Assembly (NCBI GenBank): GCA_963817375.1
Contig: CAWFOB010000006.1
Coordinates: 1 to 64,000 of the forward strand
Length of the DNA: 64,000 nucleotides
Direction of reading: 5' to 3'
Source of the DNA: JACVRM01 sp963817375
GTDB taxonomy: Bacteria; Actinomycetota; Thermoleophilia; Gaiellales; Gaiellaceae
Under the pieces are notes generated by a model. That model ran no database searches, was not told the DNA's origin, and was given only the letters and a program-made list of their open reading frames with translations. How positions within the stretch are numbered: position 1 is the stretch's first letter; every line of letters starts with the position of its first letter. Positions 25,793 through 34,864 of the stretch are shown here, one piece after another. Both the position numbers and the translations under genes were made by a program.

Positions 25793-26883
25793 TCGGGCGC
25801 ACCCCCGAACTCCCGACGACGAAGAACGGCTCGGGCCTCCGCGTTCCGTCGCTCGTCAGCGTCGTGGCGCCGATGATGAACGAGGAGGAAACGCTCGCCG
25901 TCTTCTATGAGCGCACCTCTGCGGCGCTGGCCGGCTACCGGTACGAGATCGTCCTCGTCGACGACGGCAGCACGGACTCCACTGCACAGATGCTCGAGGA
26001 GATCGCGGCCAAGGACGATCGCGTGCGGCCCGTCTACCTCTCGCGCAACTTCGGCCACCAGGCAGCTCTGACGGCCGGGCTCGACCACGCGCGCGGTGAC
26101 GTGGTGGTCTCGATCGACGCGGACCTCCAGGACCCGCCGGAGCTGATCCCGCGGTTGATCGACCACTGGCAGAGCGGCTCCGACGTGGTGCACGCTGTTC
26201 GGCGGCTGCGGCACGGCGAGCCGCGCTGGAAGGTCAAGGCCAAGCGCGCGTTCTACCGCGTGTTCTCCCGGCTCTCCGAGGTCGACTACCTGAGCGACGC
26301 GGGCGACTTCCGGCTGTTCGATCGCCGGGCGCTCGACGCCGTGCTGCAGATGCGCGAGCGGCACCGGTTCATCCGCGGGATGGCCGTCTGGGCGGGCTAC
26401 ACCCAGACGTCGGTTCCGTACGATCGCGACCCCCGCTACGCGGGCGAGACGAAATACCCGCTGCCCAAGCTCTTCACGTTTGCGGTGGACGGAATCGTGT
26501 CGTTCTCGAATGTCCCGCTGCAGCTCGCGACGGTGGTCGGAGTGGTTGTTTCCGCGATCGCGCTGCTGCTCATTCCGGCCGTCGTGGTGCTGCGGTTAAC
26601 GGGTCACTACATCCCGGGTGTCGCCTCGATCCACATCCTCATTCTCACGCTCGGGGGGCTCCAGCTCGTCACGCTCGGCATCATCGGCGTGTACGTCGGA
26701 CGGATCCTGGACGAGGTGAAGGCGCGTCCGATCTACCTCGTTCGAGCGGATCCCGGCGTTGCCGGCAGCGTCGGGGCCGAGGCGGTCGCCCTCGGTGGCA
26801 CCGACGAGTTCCTTGCGGAGCTCGCCCCCGCGGACGTGGTGGCTCTGCAGCCTCGGCCGCGCCGCGGCGAGATGCGCGACTGA
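25789..26883 (+). CDS. GtrB/DPM1-like polyprenyl-phosphate glycosyltransferase
   Basis: A 364-residue GT2 enzyme. The catalytic domain (residues about 22-250) has VVAPMMNEEETL, VLVDDGSTDST, SIDADLQDPPEL (metal/nucleotide site) and AGETKYPLPKLF. Two membrane helices follow (about 265-330) and then a 40-residue acidic tail. Such enzymes load a sugar onto undecaprenyl phosphate, which would feed the two GT-C-like proteins encoded upstream. It is the last gene of the plus-strand operon, and its stop is only 3 bp from the stop of the convergent methyltransferase. Confidence 0.88.
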   Translation: MIGRTPELPTTKNGSGLRVPSLVSVVAPMMNEEETLAVFYERTSAALAGYRYEIVLVDDGSTDSTAQMLEEIAAKDDRVRPVYLSRNFGHQAALTAGLDHARGDVVVSIDADLQDPPELIPRLIDHWQSGSDVVHAVRRLRHGEPRWKVKAKRAFYRVFSRLSEVDYLSDAGDFRLFDRRALDAVLQMRERHRFIRGMAVWAGYTQTSVPYDRDPRYAGETKYPLPKLFTFAVDGIVSFSNVPLQLATVVGVVVSAIALLLIPAVVVLRLTGHYIPGVASIHILILTLGGLQLVTLGIIGVYVGRILDEVKARPIYLVRADPGVAGSVGAEAVALGGTDEFLAELAPADVVALQPRPRRGEMRD

Positions 26884-26886
26884 GCC

Positions 26887-27489
26887 CTACTGCTTCCTGC
26901 GCCCCTTGAAGTAGACCATGTGCCAGAGCGTCGGGCCATGCGCCGGAAGCGGATACGGCTCGAAGAGCTCGAGCTCGAAGACGGACTCGAAGATCGTTCT
27001 CCATTCACGGAGGGGCCGGATGAACTTGCCCCGGTCCCAGCCGGCGAGCACATGCGCCGCTCCTCGCTGCTCCGGCCACACCACGTCCAGGATGTGCACC
27101 GTTCCGTTTGCCGCGAGCCGGCGCGACAGCTTCTCGAGCGTCTGCCGGACGCCCGGCGTGTCGATGTGGTGGAGCAGGCTGTTCACGACAATGACATCGA
27201 ACTCGTCCGGGCCGGGGATGGGGTCCTTGACCACGTCGACCACTTCGAAGTGCGCGCCGTACCGCTCGCGGGCGTAGGCGATGTACTCCGGGCTGATGTC
27301 GATGCCCAGGTAGCCGGCGAGCGGGAAGTGCCGCGTGTTCGTCCCGGGGCCGCAGCCGACGTCGAGCATCTGGATGCCCTCGTGAAGGACGGCGTCGCGC
27401 AGGAGCGGCGCGAGCTTGGTGTCGCAGAAGGGGCGCTGCCAGAGGAGGTAGAGGCTCGGCCGCTCGAGGATCGCGTCGACGATGCTCAT
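26887..27489 (-). CDS. Class I SAM-dependent methyltransferase
   Basis: A 200-residue methyltransferase. Motif I is LDVGCGPGTNT, the acidic residue after strand 2 is in LGIDISPEYI, and motif IV is FDVIVVNSLLHHID. It starts at ATG 27489, overlapping the stop of the epimerase gene, so the two are probably one transcript. Context suggests methylation of a sugar, polymer or lipid-linked intermediate, but the substrate is not readable from sequence. Confidence 0.85.
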   Translation of the reverse strand: MSIVDAILERPSLYLLWQRPFCDTKLAPLLRDAVLHEGIQMLDVGCGPGTNTRHFPLAGYLGIDISPEYIAYARERYGAHFEVVDVVKDPIPGPDEFDVIVVNSLLHHIDTPGVRQTLEKLSRRLAANGTVHILDVVWPEQRGAAHVLAGWDRGKFIRPLREWRTIFESVFELELFEPYPLPAHGPTLWHMVYFKGRRKQ

Positions 27490-28880
27490 GTGGCGCCGAC
27501 CTGTCGCCGCCCTCGCGCAGGCCGCCTCGTTCCTGCCTCGAGGACCTCGCGCAGCGCGTCGTCCATCACGAGGTGATCCGCGTGCATCTCGTTCCGCCAG
27601 GGCTCCGTGAACGACGCGATTCGCTCGACCAGGGGCCGCGGCTGCATGCGCAGGTACTCGCGGAGATGCGTCTCGATGAGCTCGTGCAGGGCGGCGCGCA
27701 CGACGCGACCGTGTTGCTCGGCGCAGGTTTCGCGGAGCTCGGCCAGTGCCTCCTCGGTGGGCGCCGAGCCGTCGTACGTGGCCGGAACGATGTCGACGTT
27801 GCCCGGGCACGTGTTGGATTCGCCGGCGATGGTTGCCTCGAACACGTTGAGGAGCACGCTGGCGTCGACGTTGATCTCCGGGAGGTAGAGCCCCGGGTAC
27901 GGCGTCTCCTCGTATCCCGGGTCGAATCCGGAGAGGTAGACGGCGGCGTCGGACGACCGCCGCGTGATCGCTCCGACGGCAAGCTCGGTGAGCCGGGCGG
28001 GAGCACCGAGGTCCCGGATGGCCAGGAGTGTTGCGCCATCGCGACCTGCCTCGACCGCGCCGAGGAGGAGCAGCTCGGCCGACTCGAGCGCAGACTGGAT
28101 GAAGAAGATGATCCCGTCGTCGTGCAGGCGAATGACCCCGCCCGGGGGCTCGAGGATCTTGCCGAGCACGATCGAGTTGTCCACGACGTGCGTGAAGCGC
28201 ACGATCGCCCGGCGGAGCGGCGTCGAGCCACGGGTGGCGACGATCGCCTCCGCGATCCGCTTGCTGGCGGCGTAGATCTCCGGCGTGTACGGCCGTAATG
28301 CCTTGCCGGTCGAGGCGTAGACAAGCGTCTCGACCTCGTGGGCTTCGCACGCATCGACGACGTTCGCGGTCCCGAGCACGTTGGTCTCGACGGTGCGCGT
28401 GACCTCCGCCTCCGCCATGCCTGGATTCCGCTGTGCCGCCACGTGAAACACGACGTCGGGCTTGCACGCGTCGAAGACGCGGTCGACGGCAGCCGGGTCT
28501 CGTACGTCTGCGAGCCGATAGTCCACGGCCGGGTTGATGCGGCGAGGTGCCGTAACCCCTCTGCTCAGGCTGACGAGCCGCGCAGGCCCGAGCTGCTCCA
28601 GCTCGTCCAGCAGCCGTGACCCGATGCAGCCCGAGCCGCCGGTGACGGCGATCGACCGGCCGCGGATCTCACGCTCCAGAGGCGCACGATCGAGGTTCAG
28701 CGTCCGCGATCTCGCCGTTTCGAATGCGTCGAGCTCCTCCGGCGCGTCAGGAAGCGCACGGGCCAGCTCCAGCGTCAGGGCGCGGAGCGCCCGGATTGTC
28801 TCGGGTCTCAGCTCGTCGAGCCCGGGTGGCGCGGCCGCCCGAAAGTCCTCCACAATTTGCCGCCGCGAGCTGAGAGTCAT
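27486..28880 (-). CDS. NAD-dependent epimerase/dehydratase (CapD/polysaccharide-biosynthesis type SDR)
   Basis: A 464-residue protein. About 75 N-terminal residues precede an extended SDR Rossmann domain with TGGSGCIGSRLL (residues about 79-90). The VFHVAAQRNPGM segment and the active-site pattern YTPEIYAASKR (YxxxK) follow. The N-terminal extension and a C-terminal region of about 100 residues rich in Glu/Arg are atypical for simple epimerases. It probably modifies a nucleotide sugar for the adjacent polymer locus. The start ATG 28880 lies about 60 bp downstream of a candidate promoter. Confidence 0.82.
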   Translation of the reverse strand: MTLSSRRQIVEDFRAAAPPGLDELRPETIRALRALTLELARALPDAPEELDAFETARSRTLNLDRAPLEREIRGRSIAVTGGSGCIGSRLLDELEQLGPARLVSLSRGVTAPRRINPAVDYRLADVRDPAAVDRVFDACKPDVVFHVAAQRNPGMAEAEVTRTVETNVLGTANVVDACEAHEVETLVYASTGKALRPYTPEIYAASKRIAEAIVATRGSTPLRRAIVRFTHVVDNSIVLGKILEPPGGVIRLHDDGIIFFIQSALESAELLLLGAVEAGRDGATLLAIRDLGAPARLTELAVGAITRRSSDAAVYLSGFDPGYEETPYPGLYLPEINVDASVLLNVFEATIAGESNTCPGNVDIVPATYDGSAPTEEALAELRETCAEQHGRVVRAALHELIETHLREYLRMQPRPLVERIASFTEPWRNEMHADHLVMDDALREVLEAGTRRPARGRRQVGAT

Positions 28881-28943
28881 TCAGTGATGTTATTGCGCTC
28901 GCCTTCCCGATCAAAGCCGGGTTTGCGGCCGGCGTTGGCGGCG

Positions 28944-28970
28944 GAATTAGCTCTGTCGTTTTCGGGTCAA
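28944..28970 (-). promoter_or_regulatory. Candidate promoter for the epimerase-methyltransferase pair
   Basis: On the minus strand, TTGACC (28970-28965) and TAATTC (28949-28944) are separated by 15 bp, shorter than the ideal 17. The site lies in a relatively AT-rich stretch about 65 bp upstream of the epimerase ATG and just after the hairpin that ends the sulfur operon. Confidence 0.3.
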
Positions 28971-28983
28971 TCGTGGTACGCGT

Positions 28984-29005
28984 CCGGCGGGCCAGTGCCC
29001 GCCGG
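28984..29005 (-). terminator. Hairpin ending the sulfur operon
   Basis: A perfect 9-bp stem (CCGGCGGGC pairing with GCCCGCCGG) with loop CAGT lies 8 bp past the DsrE2 stop. No U-tract follows. Its position between two codirectional transcription units fits an intrinsic terminator or 3'-end stabiliser. Confidence 0.5.
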
Positions 29006-29013
29006 GCCCGAGC

Positions 29014-29523
29014 TCACGTGAAGATGATCTGGCCGCCGGCCGCCTTCTCGTAGAACTCGCCGACGCTGATGATGTCGTCGACCTGGGGGACGAAGTCGTC
29101 CATGGTCAGGCCGAACATGTCGACGGTCGCCTTGCAGGCGTAGAGGTGCGCGCCGGAGTCGGCGACCAGCTCGATGAACTCGGGGATCGGCGGGATGTCG
29201 ATCTTCTCCATCTGTCGCTTCATCATTCGCGTGGCGAGCGCGGAGAAGCCGGGGATCGCGCCGATCAGCGTCGGCATGTGCATGCCGGGGTTGCCGACGG
29301 TCGCGACCTTGATCTTCTCGTAGCGGTCCTTGCGAATGGCGTCGAGGCCGAAGAACGTGAAGAAGAGGTCGGCTTCGATCCCTTCCATGCGGGCGCCGTT
29401 GGCCATGATCAGGCCGGGGTAGATGCCTTCCAGCGAGCCCTTCGAGACGACGATCGCCACCTTCTCGATCGTGGCGGCCTCGCCCTGGAGGGCGGGCGCT
29501 GGATGCGCGAGCAGTTCGGTCAT
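29014..29523 (-). CDS. DsrE2-like sulfur-carrier protein (DsrE/DsrF/DrsH family)
   Basis: A 169-residue DsrE-family protein with the conserved Cys in LYACKATVDMFGL near the C-terminal third, where DsrE2 proteins carry their persulfide-accepting Cys. A moderately hydrophobic segment near residues 85-100 (MPTLIGAIPGFSALATRM) is also DsrE2-like. These proteins pass sulfane sulfur between donors and acceptors such as TusA or DsrC. It is the last gene of the operon, 13 bp after tusE, with Shine-Dalgarno GAGAGGAG before the ATG. Confidence 0.88.
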   Translation of the reverse strand: MTELLAHPAPALQGEAATIEKVAIVVSKGSLEGIYPGLIMANGARMEGIEADLFFTFFGLDAIRKDRYEKIKVATVGNPGMHMPTLIGAIPGFSALATRMMKRQMEKIDIPPIPEFIELVADSGAHLYACKATVDMFGLTMDDFVPQVDDIISVGEFYEKAAGGQIIFT

Positions 29524-29536
29524 GATCCGCTCCTCT

Positions 29537-29854
29537 CTAGATGCAGCCCTTGGGCTTCGGGATGCCGCCGATCCTGGCGGCGAGCTTCGCCGGGCCCTTC
29601 GGAAACAGCTGGTACAGCTCCTTGACCGGAACGCCGGACTCCTTGCCGAGCGAGCGGATCGACGGCGCCGTCCCGGTGGCGAGGTAGCGCTCGCGCATGA
29701 ATCGGACGACCAGCCAGTGGCGGTCGGTCAGCTCCGGGATTCCGTTCTGCGCGGCGATCGCCTCGGCGATCTGCTCGTTCCACTGGCCGGGGTCGGTCAG
29801 GAACCCTTCGGCGTCGATGTCGACCGGCGCGTCGGCGATCAGGGTCATGGTCAT
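29537..29854 (-). CDS. tusE: TusE/DsrC-family sulfur relay protein
   Basis: A 105-residue DsrC/TusE homologue with DAEGFLTDPGQWNE, HWLVVRFMRERY and a flexible C terminus ending PKPKGCI. The penultimate Cys is the conserved sulfur-accepting residue. The additional upstream Cys of true dissimilatory DsrC is missing, which favours a TusE-like relay role over trisulfide chemistry. Shine-Dalgarno GAGGAG lies 7 bp before ATG 29854. It sits 12 bp after the SQR-like gene in the ArsR-linked operon. Confidence 0.9.
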   Translation of the reverse strand: MTMTLIADAPVDIDAEGFLTDPGQWNEQIAEAIAAQNGIPELTDRHWLVVRFMRERYLATGTAPSIRSLGKESGVPVKELYQLFPKGPAKLAARIGGIPKPKGCI

Positions 29855-29866
29855 GTCGGTCTCCTC

Positions 29867-31117
29867 TCAGCTGTGAACGAGGTCGAGCTTCTTGCCGGCG
29901 GTGGGCATCTGCGGACCGATGCCGGGGATCGGGCGGCCGGGGAGGAGCGCGTGCCAGTAGAGCCACTGGAAAGCCAGCTTCCCGAGGTGGTTCAGCCGCG
30001 ACTCGCGCAGGAGTGGTAGCCCGAAGGCGGTGGGGAAGTGGCCGGGAAGCGGTTCGGTCTCGTAGTTGAAGTCGATCAGCAGCGCCTTCTGGAAGCCGGT
30101 TTCGATGAAGCAGTTCGCGTGGCCGTCGTACGTTGCGGCGAGCTCCTCGTCTCGGAAGAAGCGGGCGATGTTCTCGGTGAGCACCTCCGCCTCGAAATGG
30201 GTCACCGAGCCGGCCTTCGACGTCGGCACGTCGGTCGCGTCGCCGAGTGCGAAGACGTTCGGCGCCGCGGCCGTCTGCAGTGTGTGCTTGTCCGTCGGCA
30301 CGAACCCGAGCGCGTCGCCGAGGCCGGGCGAGCGCTCGACGTAGGCGAGCGCCGCCGTGCAGCGGCACGGAGACGAGCAGGTCGAAGTCGATCTCGCGCT
30401 CGTCGTAGGCCGTCAGCTTCCCGTCGATCCCGTCGACCTCGCCGGCGTTGAACTCCGTGACCAGCTCGATGCTCCTTCTCGGCCAGCAGCGAGCCGAGCT
30501 GCTTGGAGGCGAGTGCCTTCGTGAAGGCGCCGTCGAGCGGCGTCGCGTAGACGAGCTCGCGTGCGGGCGCGGATGCCGCGCTCGCGCAGGTACCAGTCCG
30601 CAAGGAATGCGAACTCGAGCGGTGCGATCGGGCACTTGATGGGCATGTCGACAACGTTCACGACCAGGCGGCCGCCCTCGAATCGATCGAGTGCCTCGCG
30701 GAGCGCGGCCGAGCCTTGCGGCGTGTAGAAGGTGAAGACGCGCTCGTTCCAGCCAGGCCCGGCGAGCCCCTCGGTTTCCTCCGGCTGGAGGCGCGTTCCG
30801 GTGGCGACGACGAGGACGTCGTAGGGGAGTGCCGTGCCGTCGTCGAGGGCGACCTCGTCGGCGTCGAGCGCGACGGACTGGACCTCGTCCTCGTGAAAGA
30901 TCACGCCTCGCCGAAGCTGGCGGCGTCGCGGGCGCACGATCTCGTCGACGTCGGCGAGGCCGAACGGGACGAACAGGAGCCCGGGCTGGTAGACGTGCCG
31001 GTCGTCGCGGTCGACGACGTGGATGTCGGCCTCGTCGGCGTCGAAACGGCGCCGGAGCCGGTTGGCGATCATCGTTCCGCCGGTGCCGCCGCCGAGGATC
31101 ACGATCTGCTTCTTCAC
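29867..31117 (-). pseudogene. SQR-like FAD/NAD(P) oxidoreductase, interrupted by three +1 shifts (probably sequencing errors)
   Basis: About 415 residues once three shifts are undone. The N-terminal FAD motif is LGGGTGGTMIANRL, the first catalytic Cys is in MPIKCPIAPLEF, and the second is in HANCFIETGF. This places it with sulfide:quinone oxidoreductase-like flavoproteins, which oxidise sulfide to sulfane sulfur and reduce quinone. The frame breaks near 30560, 30473 and 30350. Each break is repaired by removing one base, and the total length is still a multiple of three. GTG 31117 overlaps the OsmC stop and has Shine-Dalgarno GGGAG. Good residue conservation in all four segments argues against a long-dead gene. 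Confidence 0.82.
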
Positions 31118-31530
31118 GATGCATCTCCCGCCATGGCGAGCGCATGGTCTTCGTGGAAGACGAAGCCCGCCTCGATGGCGCGGCGCAGCGGGCAGGCGCG
31201 CGCGACCTTGTCGAGTCGCCGAAGCTGCTCGTCGCTGAGATCGGCCCCGAACGTGACGCGGATGTCGACGGTTCGCGGCGTCGCCTGATGGTCGTAGTCG
31301 ACATCCACCGTGACCTCGCCGAGGTCCCACTCCTTGGTTCGCGCGTACATGACGACGGTCGTCGACACGCACGCGGCGAGGGCGGCGGGGAACAGCTCGT
31401 GCGGCGCCGGCCCGCTGTCGTCGCCGCCGAGCCGTTCCGGCTCGTCGGTGACGAGGCGGTGCCTCCCGTCGATGACGACGTGCTGCCGGAGCGTTCCGGG
31501 GATCGACCTGGCTGTTGCTGTGAGCGTCAT
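31114..31530 (-). CDS. OsmC/Ohr-family thiol peroxidase-like protein
   Basis: A 138-residue OsmC-family protein. The segment GPAPHELFPAALAACVSTTVV carries the first conserved Cys and GDLS-type loops follow. A second Cys lies in VARACPLRRAIEAG, so the catalytic pair is present. Family members reduce organic hydroperoxides and, as shown for some, persulfides. ATG 31530 is preferred over upstream ATGs because of Shine-Dalgarno AAGGG at 5-6 bp spacing. It is encoded between thioredoxin and the SQR-like gene, which favours a reactive-sulfur role. Confidence 0.86.
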   Translation of the reverse strand: MTLTATARSIPGTLRQHVVIDGRHRLVTDEPERLGGDDSGPAPHELFPAALAACVSTTVVMYARTKEWDLGEVTVDVDYDHQATPRTVDIRVTFGADLSDEQLRRLDKVARACPLRRAIEAGFVFHEDHALAMAGDAS

Positions 31531-31614
31531 GTCACCCTTGAGCGTCGCGGCCGGTGTGCTGCGAGCCATCGGGGCGGCCTCGGAGGACCGAGCGGACAAC
31601 TACCCACTGAGCCG

Positions 31615-31980
31615 TCAGCCGCCGCTCGTCGTAACCGCCTCGCTCTCGGTCGCGAGCGCCTGCTCGTCGAGGAAGCGCCCGATCGCCGCCGGGGGATACG
31701 CGCCGACGAAGCCGGCGACAGGCTCGCCGTTTCGAAACACAGCGACGGTCGGAATGCTCTGGATGCCGTAGCGGGCGGCAATCTCAGGCTCCGTGTCGAC
31801 GTTGAGCTTGACGAGCTCGAGCCGGCCGGCGCGCCTCTCGGCCTCGCCCTCGATCGCCGGGCCGAGCGTACGGCACGGGCCGCACCAGGCCGCCCAGAAG
31901 TCGACGACGACGGGCAGCTCGTGCGACCGCTGGATGACGTCGCGGTCGAACATCTCGGTGGTCACGTCCATGGTGGTCAT
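31615..31980 (-). CDS. trxA: Thioredoxin
   Basis: A 121-residue thioredoxin with active site W-C33-G-P-C36 (FWAAWCGPCRTLGP), the buried Asp in VVVDFWA and cis-Pro in QSIPTVAVF. A Ser/Glu-rich tail of about 15 residues follows the fold. The setting between DUF302 and OsmC genes suggests it reduces the thiol proteins of this operon, including persulfidated ones. It starts 18 bp after the DUF302 stop with an AAAGGAG Shine-Dalgarno. Confidence 0.94.
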   Translation of the reverse strand: MTTMDVTTEMFDRDVIQRSHELPVVVDFWAAWCGPCRTLGPAIEGEAERRAGRLELVKLNVDTEPEIAARYGIQSIPTVAVFRNGEPVAGFVGAYPPAAIGRFLDEQALATESEAVTTSGG

Positions 31981-31998
31981 CTCCTTTATCGGTGCGGC

Positions 31999-32406
31999 CT
32001 ACGTTGTGGTTGCGGCGCGATCGACGACGGCCGCGAGCTTCTCGCGCACCGCCGCCGCGACCGGGGCGAGCTCGTCGTTCCCGACGATCGAGAGCATCCG
32101 TTCGGCGTCGATCGCCGAGATGTGGGTCTCGCCGTCGCGCTCGTAGACGACGACGTTGCACGGCAGGAGCGTGCCGAGCTCGGGCTCGGCCGCGAGCGCC
32201 TCGTGCGCAAGCGGCGGGTTGCAGGCGCCGAGGATGACGTACGGCGCCTGGTCGACGCCGAGCTTCTCGCGCAGCGTCGCCTGCACGTCGATCTCGCAGA
32301 GCACGCCGAAGCCTTCCTCCTTCAACTCGGCGCGCACGCGCTCGACGGCATCGGCGAACGAGGCGGTCGTTGTCGCGGTCAGCGTGTAACCGGTTGTGGT
32401 GAGCAT
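31999..32406 (-). CDS. DUF302 family protein
   Basis: A 135-residue DUF302 domain: FADAVERVRAELKEEGFGVL, then ILGACNPPLAHEAL and LLPCNVVVYE, with two conserved Cys positions. The function is unproven, but such genes often sit near sulfur or copper/redox loci. Two ATGs lie six bases apart (32412 and 32406). GGAGGAGGA directly abuts the first, so the second has the proper spacing and is used here. Its start lies inside the 3' end of the glutaredoxin gene (28-bp overlap). Confidence 0.85.
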   Translation of the reverse strand: MLTTTGYTLTATTTASFADAVERVRAELKEEGFGVLCEIDVQATLREKLGVDQAPYVILGACNPPLAHEALAAEPELGTLLPCNVVVYERDGETHISAIDAERMLSIVGNDELAPVAAAVREKLAAVVDRAATTT

Positions 32407-32711
32407 TCGCATTCCTCCTCCAGGTAACGACGGCGCGCCTTCTCGGCCTTCAGCCGGTGGAGGCGCGCCTCGGCGGGGACGGTTTCGTGGTCGGCGAGGT
32501 AGGCGAGGATCGTGTCCTCGCCCGAAAGGATCTCGCCGCCGGGCGCGACGAGGACGGGGATGGACTCGGCGCCGGTGCGTTCGCGGAGCAGGATGCGATC
32601 CGCCTGCTCGACCGGGACCTGTTGTACGAGGTAGTCGATCCCCAGCTCCGTGAGCCGCTGCCGGACGCGTCGGGAGGCGGGGCACCATTCGGTCTGCCAG
32701 AGCCTGTACAT
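32379..32711 (-). CDS. Monothiol glutaredoxin-like thioredoxin-fold protein
   Basis: A 110-residue protein with GST-N/glutaredoxin fold, single active-site Cys C10-P-A-S (LWQTEWCPASRRVR) and cis-Pro segment SIPVLVAPGG. The tail carries two more Cys (EECECSPQP). It strongly resembles the N-terminal domain of the thioredoxin-fold/GNAT fusion at 4224-4916 (LWQAEWCPFSSAVR). ATG 32711 overlaps the stop of the MMPL gene (ATGA), and the 3' end overlaps the DUF302 gene. Confidence 0.86.
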   Translation of the reverse strand: MYRLWQTEWCPASRRVRQRLTELGIDYLVQQVPVEQADRILLRERTGAESIPVLVAPGGEILSGEDTILAYLADHETVPAEARLHRLKAEKARRRYLEEECECSPQPVTR

Positions 32712-34864
32712 CAGCCGTGGCCGAAGCGGACGTCGGGGAGCAGCCGGTCGAGCCAGCGCGGCAGCGCCCACGCGTGGCGGCCGAAGACGCGAAGGAGCGT
32801 CGGGATGAGCACGAGCCGGACGAGGGCCGCGTCGAGCAGGACGGCGACTCCGAGGATGAGGCCCATCTCCTTCGGCGGCAGCGGCCCGGACAGCGCGAAC
32901 GTCAAGAAGACGGCGACCATCACTGCCGCTGCCGCGAAGATCACCCGCCCCGAGTGTGCGATGCCGCCGACCGCCGCCTCGTGCGGGTCGTGTGCCTTGT
33001 CCCAGTGCTCCTTCGCCGAAGAGAGCAGGAACACGGTGTAGTCCATTGAGATCGCGAAGATCATCGCGAAGAAGAACACGGGCGCCCATGCGTCCACGAA
33101 CCCCTGCGGCTCGAAGCCGAGGAGTCCGGCGCCGTGGCCGTTCTGGAAGATCAGGCGCCCGACGCCGAAGGCGGCTGCGACGGCGAGCAGGTTGGTGGCG
33201 ACGCCGAGGGCGGCGACGAGTGGTGCCTGCAGCGCGACGAGGAGCAGCAGGAACCCGAGCGCCAGAACCACGCCGATCACGAGGGGAGTCTTCGCGGCGA
33301 GCGCGGCCTCCAGGTCGTGGTTCTCGGCGACGGCGCCGCCGACGAGCGCCCCTGCCGGCAGGTGCGCGCGCAGGCGGTCGATCGTCCGGCCGACGCTCGC
33401 GCTGGAGGGATCGGCGTCCGGCGTCGCCTGGATCAAGGCGAGCCTGCCGCCCTCGCCGGCCTGCGGCGGCGCGACCCGCGCGATGCCCGGATCCCGCCGG
33501 GCGACCGAGGCGACCTGCGCAGCCTGGCTGCGCGGCGCGACGATCTGGAGCGCGCCAGGCGCCCCGGGCCCGAATGCCCGCTGCACCTGCGCATACCCGA
33601 CACGGGAGCCGTCGCTCGTTGGCACGACCTTGATCGACGGCATGCCCGTCTTCAGACCGAACACGGGCAGCGCGAGGAGCACGAGGATGAGCGTCGCGGC
33701 CGGCCCGTAGAGGTGGGGGCGCCTCCAGAGCCGCTCGCCCCAGCGAGCGAAGCCCGGCGACCGGTGCTCGCCCGAGTGGACCCAGGGCAGCGCGAGGGAG
33801 TCGACCCTCGCCCCGAGCTTCACGAGCACGACGGGGAGGAGCGTGAGCGTCGCGGCGAGAACGAACGCGACGCTGAGCATGATCCCGAGCGCCATCGAGC
33901 GGAACGCCGGGCTCGGGACCAGCATCACGGCAGAGAGCGAGACGAAGACCGTGAGGCCCGAGAAGAGGACGGCCTTGCCCGCGGTGTCCATCGTGATCGC
34001 GACCGCGTCCCGTACGGAGTGCTTCGATCCGAAGAGCGTGCCGCGGAAGCGGTGGACGACGAAGAGGGCGTAGTCGATGCCGAGCGCGAGCGCGAACATC
34101 AGTGCGAAGTTCATCGCCCAGATCGAGATCTCGAAGCCGTGCGTGAGGAGCGCGAGCAGCCCCGCAGCAGCGAGCAGGCCCAGCATCGTCAAGAGCAGCG
34201 GCAAGCCCGCCGCGACGAGCGACCCGAAGGCGACGACGAGGATGGCGAGCGTGACCGGCCAGGAGTAGAGCTCGGACTTCATCATCGCCGTCCGGTTGGC
34301 CGTGTTGAAGTCCGACCACATCCCTGGCGCGCCGGTGAGGCTCACCGAGATGTCGCTCGTGCCGAGTCGCCGCACCTTGCCCTTCAGCGAGTCGGCCGCG
34401 GCGACCATCGCGGTCGGATCCCGCCCGGCGCCGGCGACGACGAGCACCGTGTGCCGGTCGCGACTGATCGAGACGCCGGGCCGGGGCGGTACGACGGTCG
34501 AGATGCGGGGATCGGAACGGAGGATGCTCTCGGCGCGCCCGACCGTTGCCCGGAAGCGAGGTGAGCCGGCGGTCAGGGTCGGCGAGTGAACCACGACGAT
34601 CGGCGCCGAGCTCGAGACTCCGCGGAAATGCTGCTGGATCAGTGCCCGTGCCTGGACGGACTCCGATCCGTTCGCCTGCCAGCCGGCGCCGGAGAGCGCC
34701 GTCTCCACCTTCGGCGCGAAGGCGGCCAGCGCCACCGTGCCAATCGCCCAGGCGATCGCCACCATCCGCCCGTGGTCGGCGGCCCAGCGGCCGAGCCGTC
34801 CGACCGGGCCGACGGCCACCGGAGGCACGACCGGGACAGCGGTTGGTGCTGCGGCGACAGCCAC
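32711..34864 (-). CDS. MMPL/RND-family transporter
   Basis: A 717-residue membrane protein with two MMPL halves. Each half has a leading membrane helix, an extracytoplasmic domain of about 150 residues and a bundle of membrane helices with the characteristic Asp/Tyr segments ALALGIDYALFVVHRF and AISMDYTVFLLSS. Family members export lipids or small hydrophobic molecules using the proton gradient. GTG 34864 is preferred to GTG 34906 because GAGGAG lies 6 bp before it. It is the first gene of the operon divergent from the ArsR repressor. Its cargo in a sulfur context is unknown. Confidence 0.86.
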   Translation of the reverse strand: MAVAAAPTAVPVVPPVAVGPVGRLGRWAADHGRMVAIAWAIGTVALAAFAPKVETALSGAGWQANGSESVQARALIQQHFRGVSSSAPIVVVHSPTLTAGSPRFRATVGRAESILRSDPRISTVVPPRPGVSISRDRHTVLVVAGAGRDPTAMVAAADSLKGKVRRLGTSDISVSLTGAPGMWSDFNTANRTAMMKSELYSWPVTLAILVVAFGSLVAAGLPLLLTMLGLLAAAGLLALLTHGFEISIWAMNFALMFALALGIDYALFVVHRFRGTLFGSKHSVRDAVAITMDTAGKAVLFSGLTVFVSLSAVMLVPSPAFRSMALGIMLSVAFVLAATLTLLPVVLVKLGARVDSLALPWVHSGEHRSPGFARWGERLWRRPHLYGPAATLILVLLALPVFGLKTGMPSIKVVPTSDGSRVGYAQVQRAFGPGAPGALQIVAPRSQAAQVASVARRDPGIARVAPPQAGEGGRLALIQATPDADPSSASVGRTIDRLRAHLPAGALVGGAVAENHDLEAALAAKTPLVIGVVLALGFLLLLVALQAPLVAALGVATNLLAVAAAFGVGRLIFQNGHGAGLLGFEPQGFVDAWAPVFFFAMIFAISMDYTVFLLSSAKEHWDKAHDPHEAAVGGIAHSGRVIFAAAAVMVAVFLTFALSGPLPPKEMGLILGVAVLLDAALVRLVLIPTLLRVFGRHAWALPRWLDRLLPDVRFGHG

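Noticed and set aside
29537..29854. Dissimilatory sulfite-reductase DsrC.
   Set aside because: Only the penultimate Cys is present, and no dsrAB or other reductase genes occur in the window. TusE-like relay is safer.
30202..30654. A separate short minus-strand protein within the SQR region.
   Set aside because: Only its middle segment (ELVYATPLDGAF and following) is meaningful, and it joins the flanking frames as one SQR-like protein after single-base repair.
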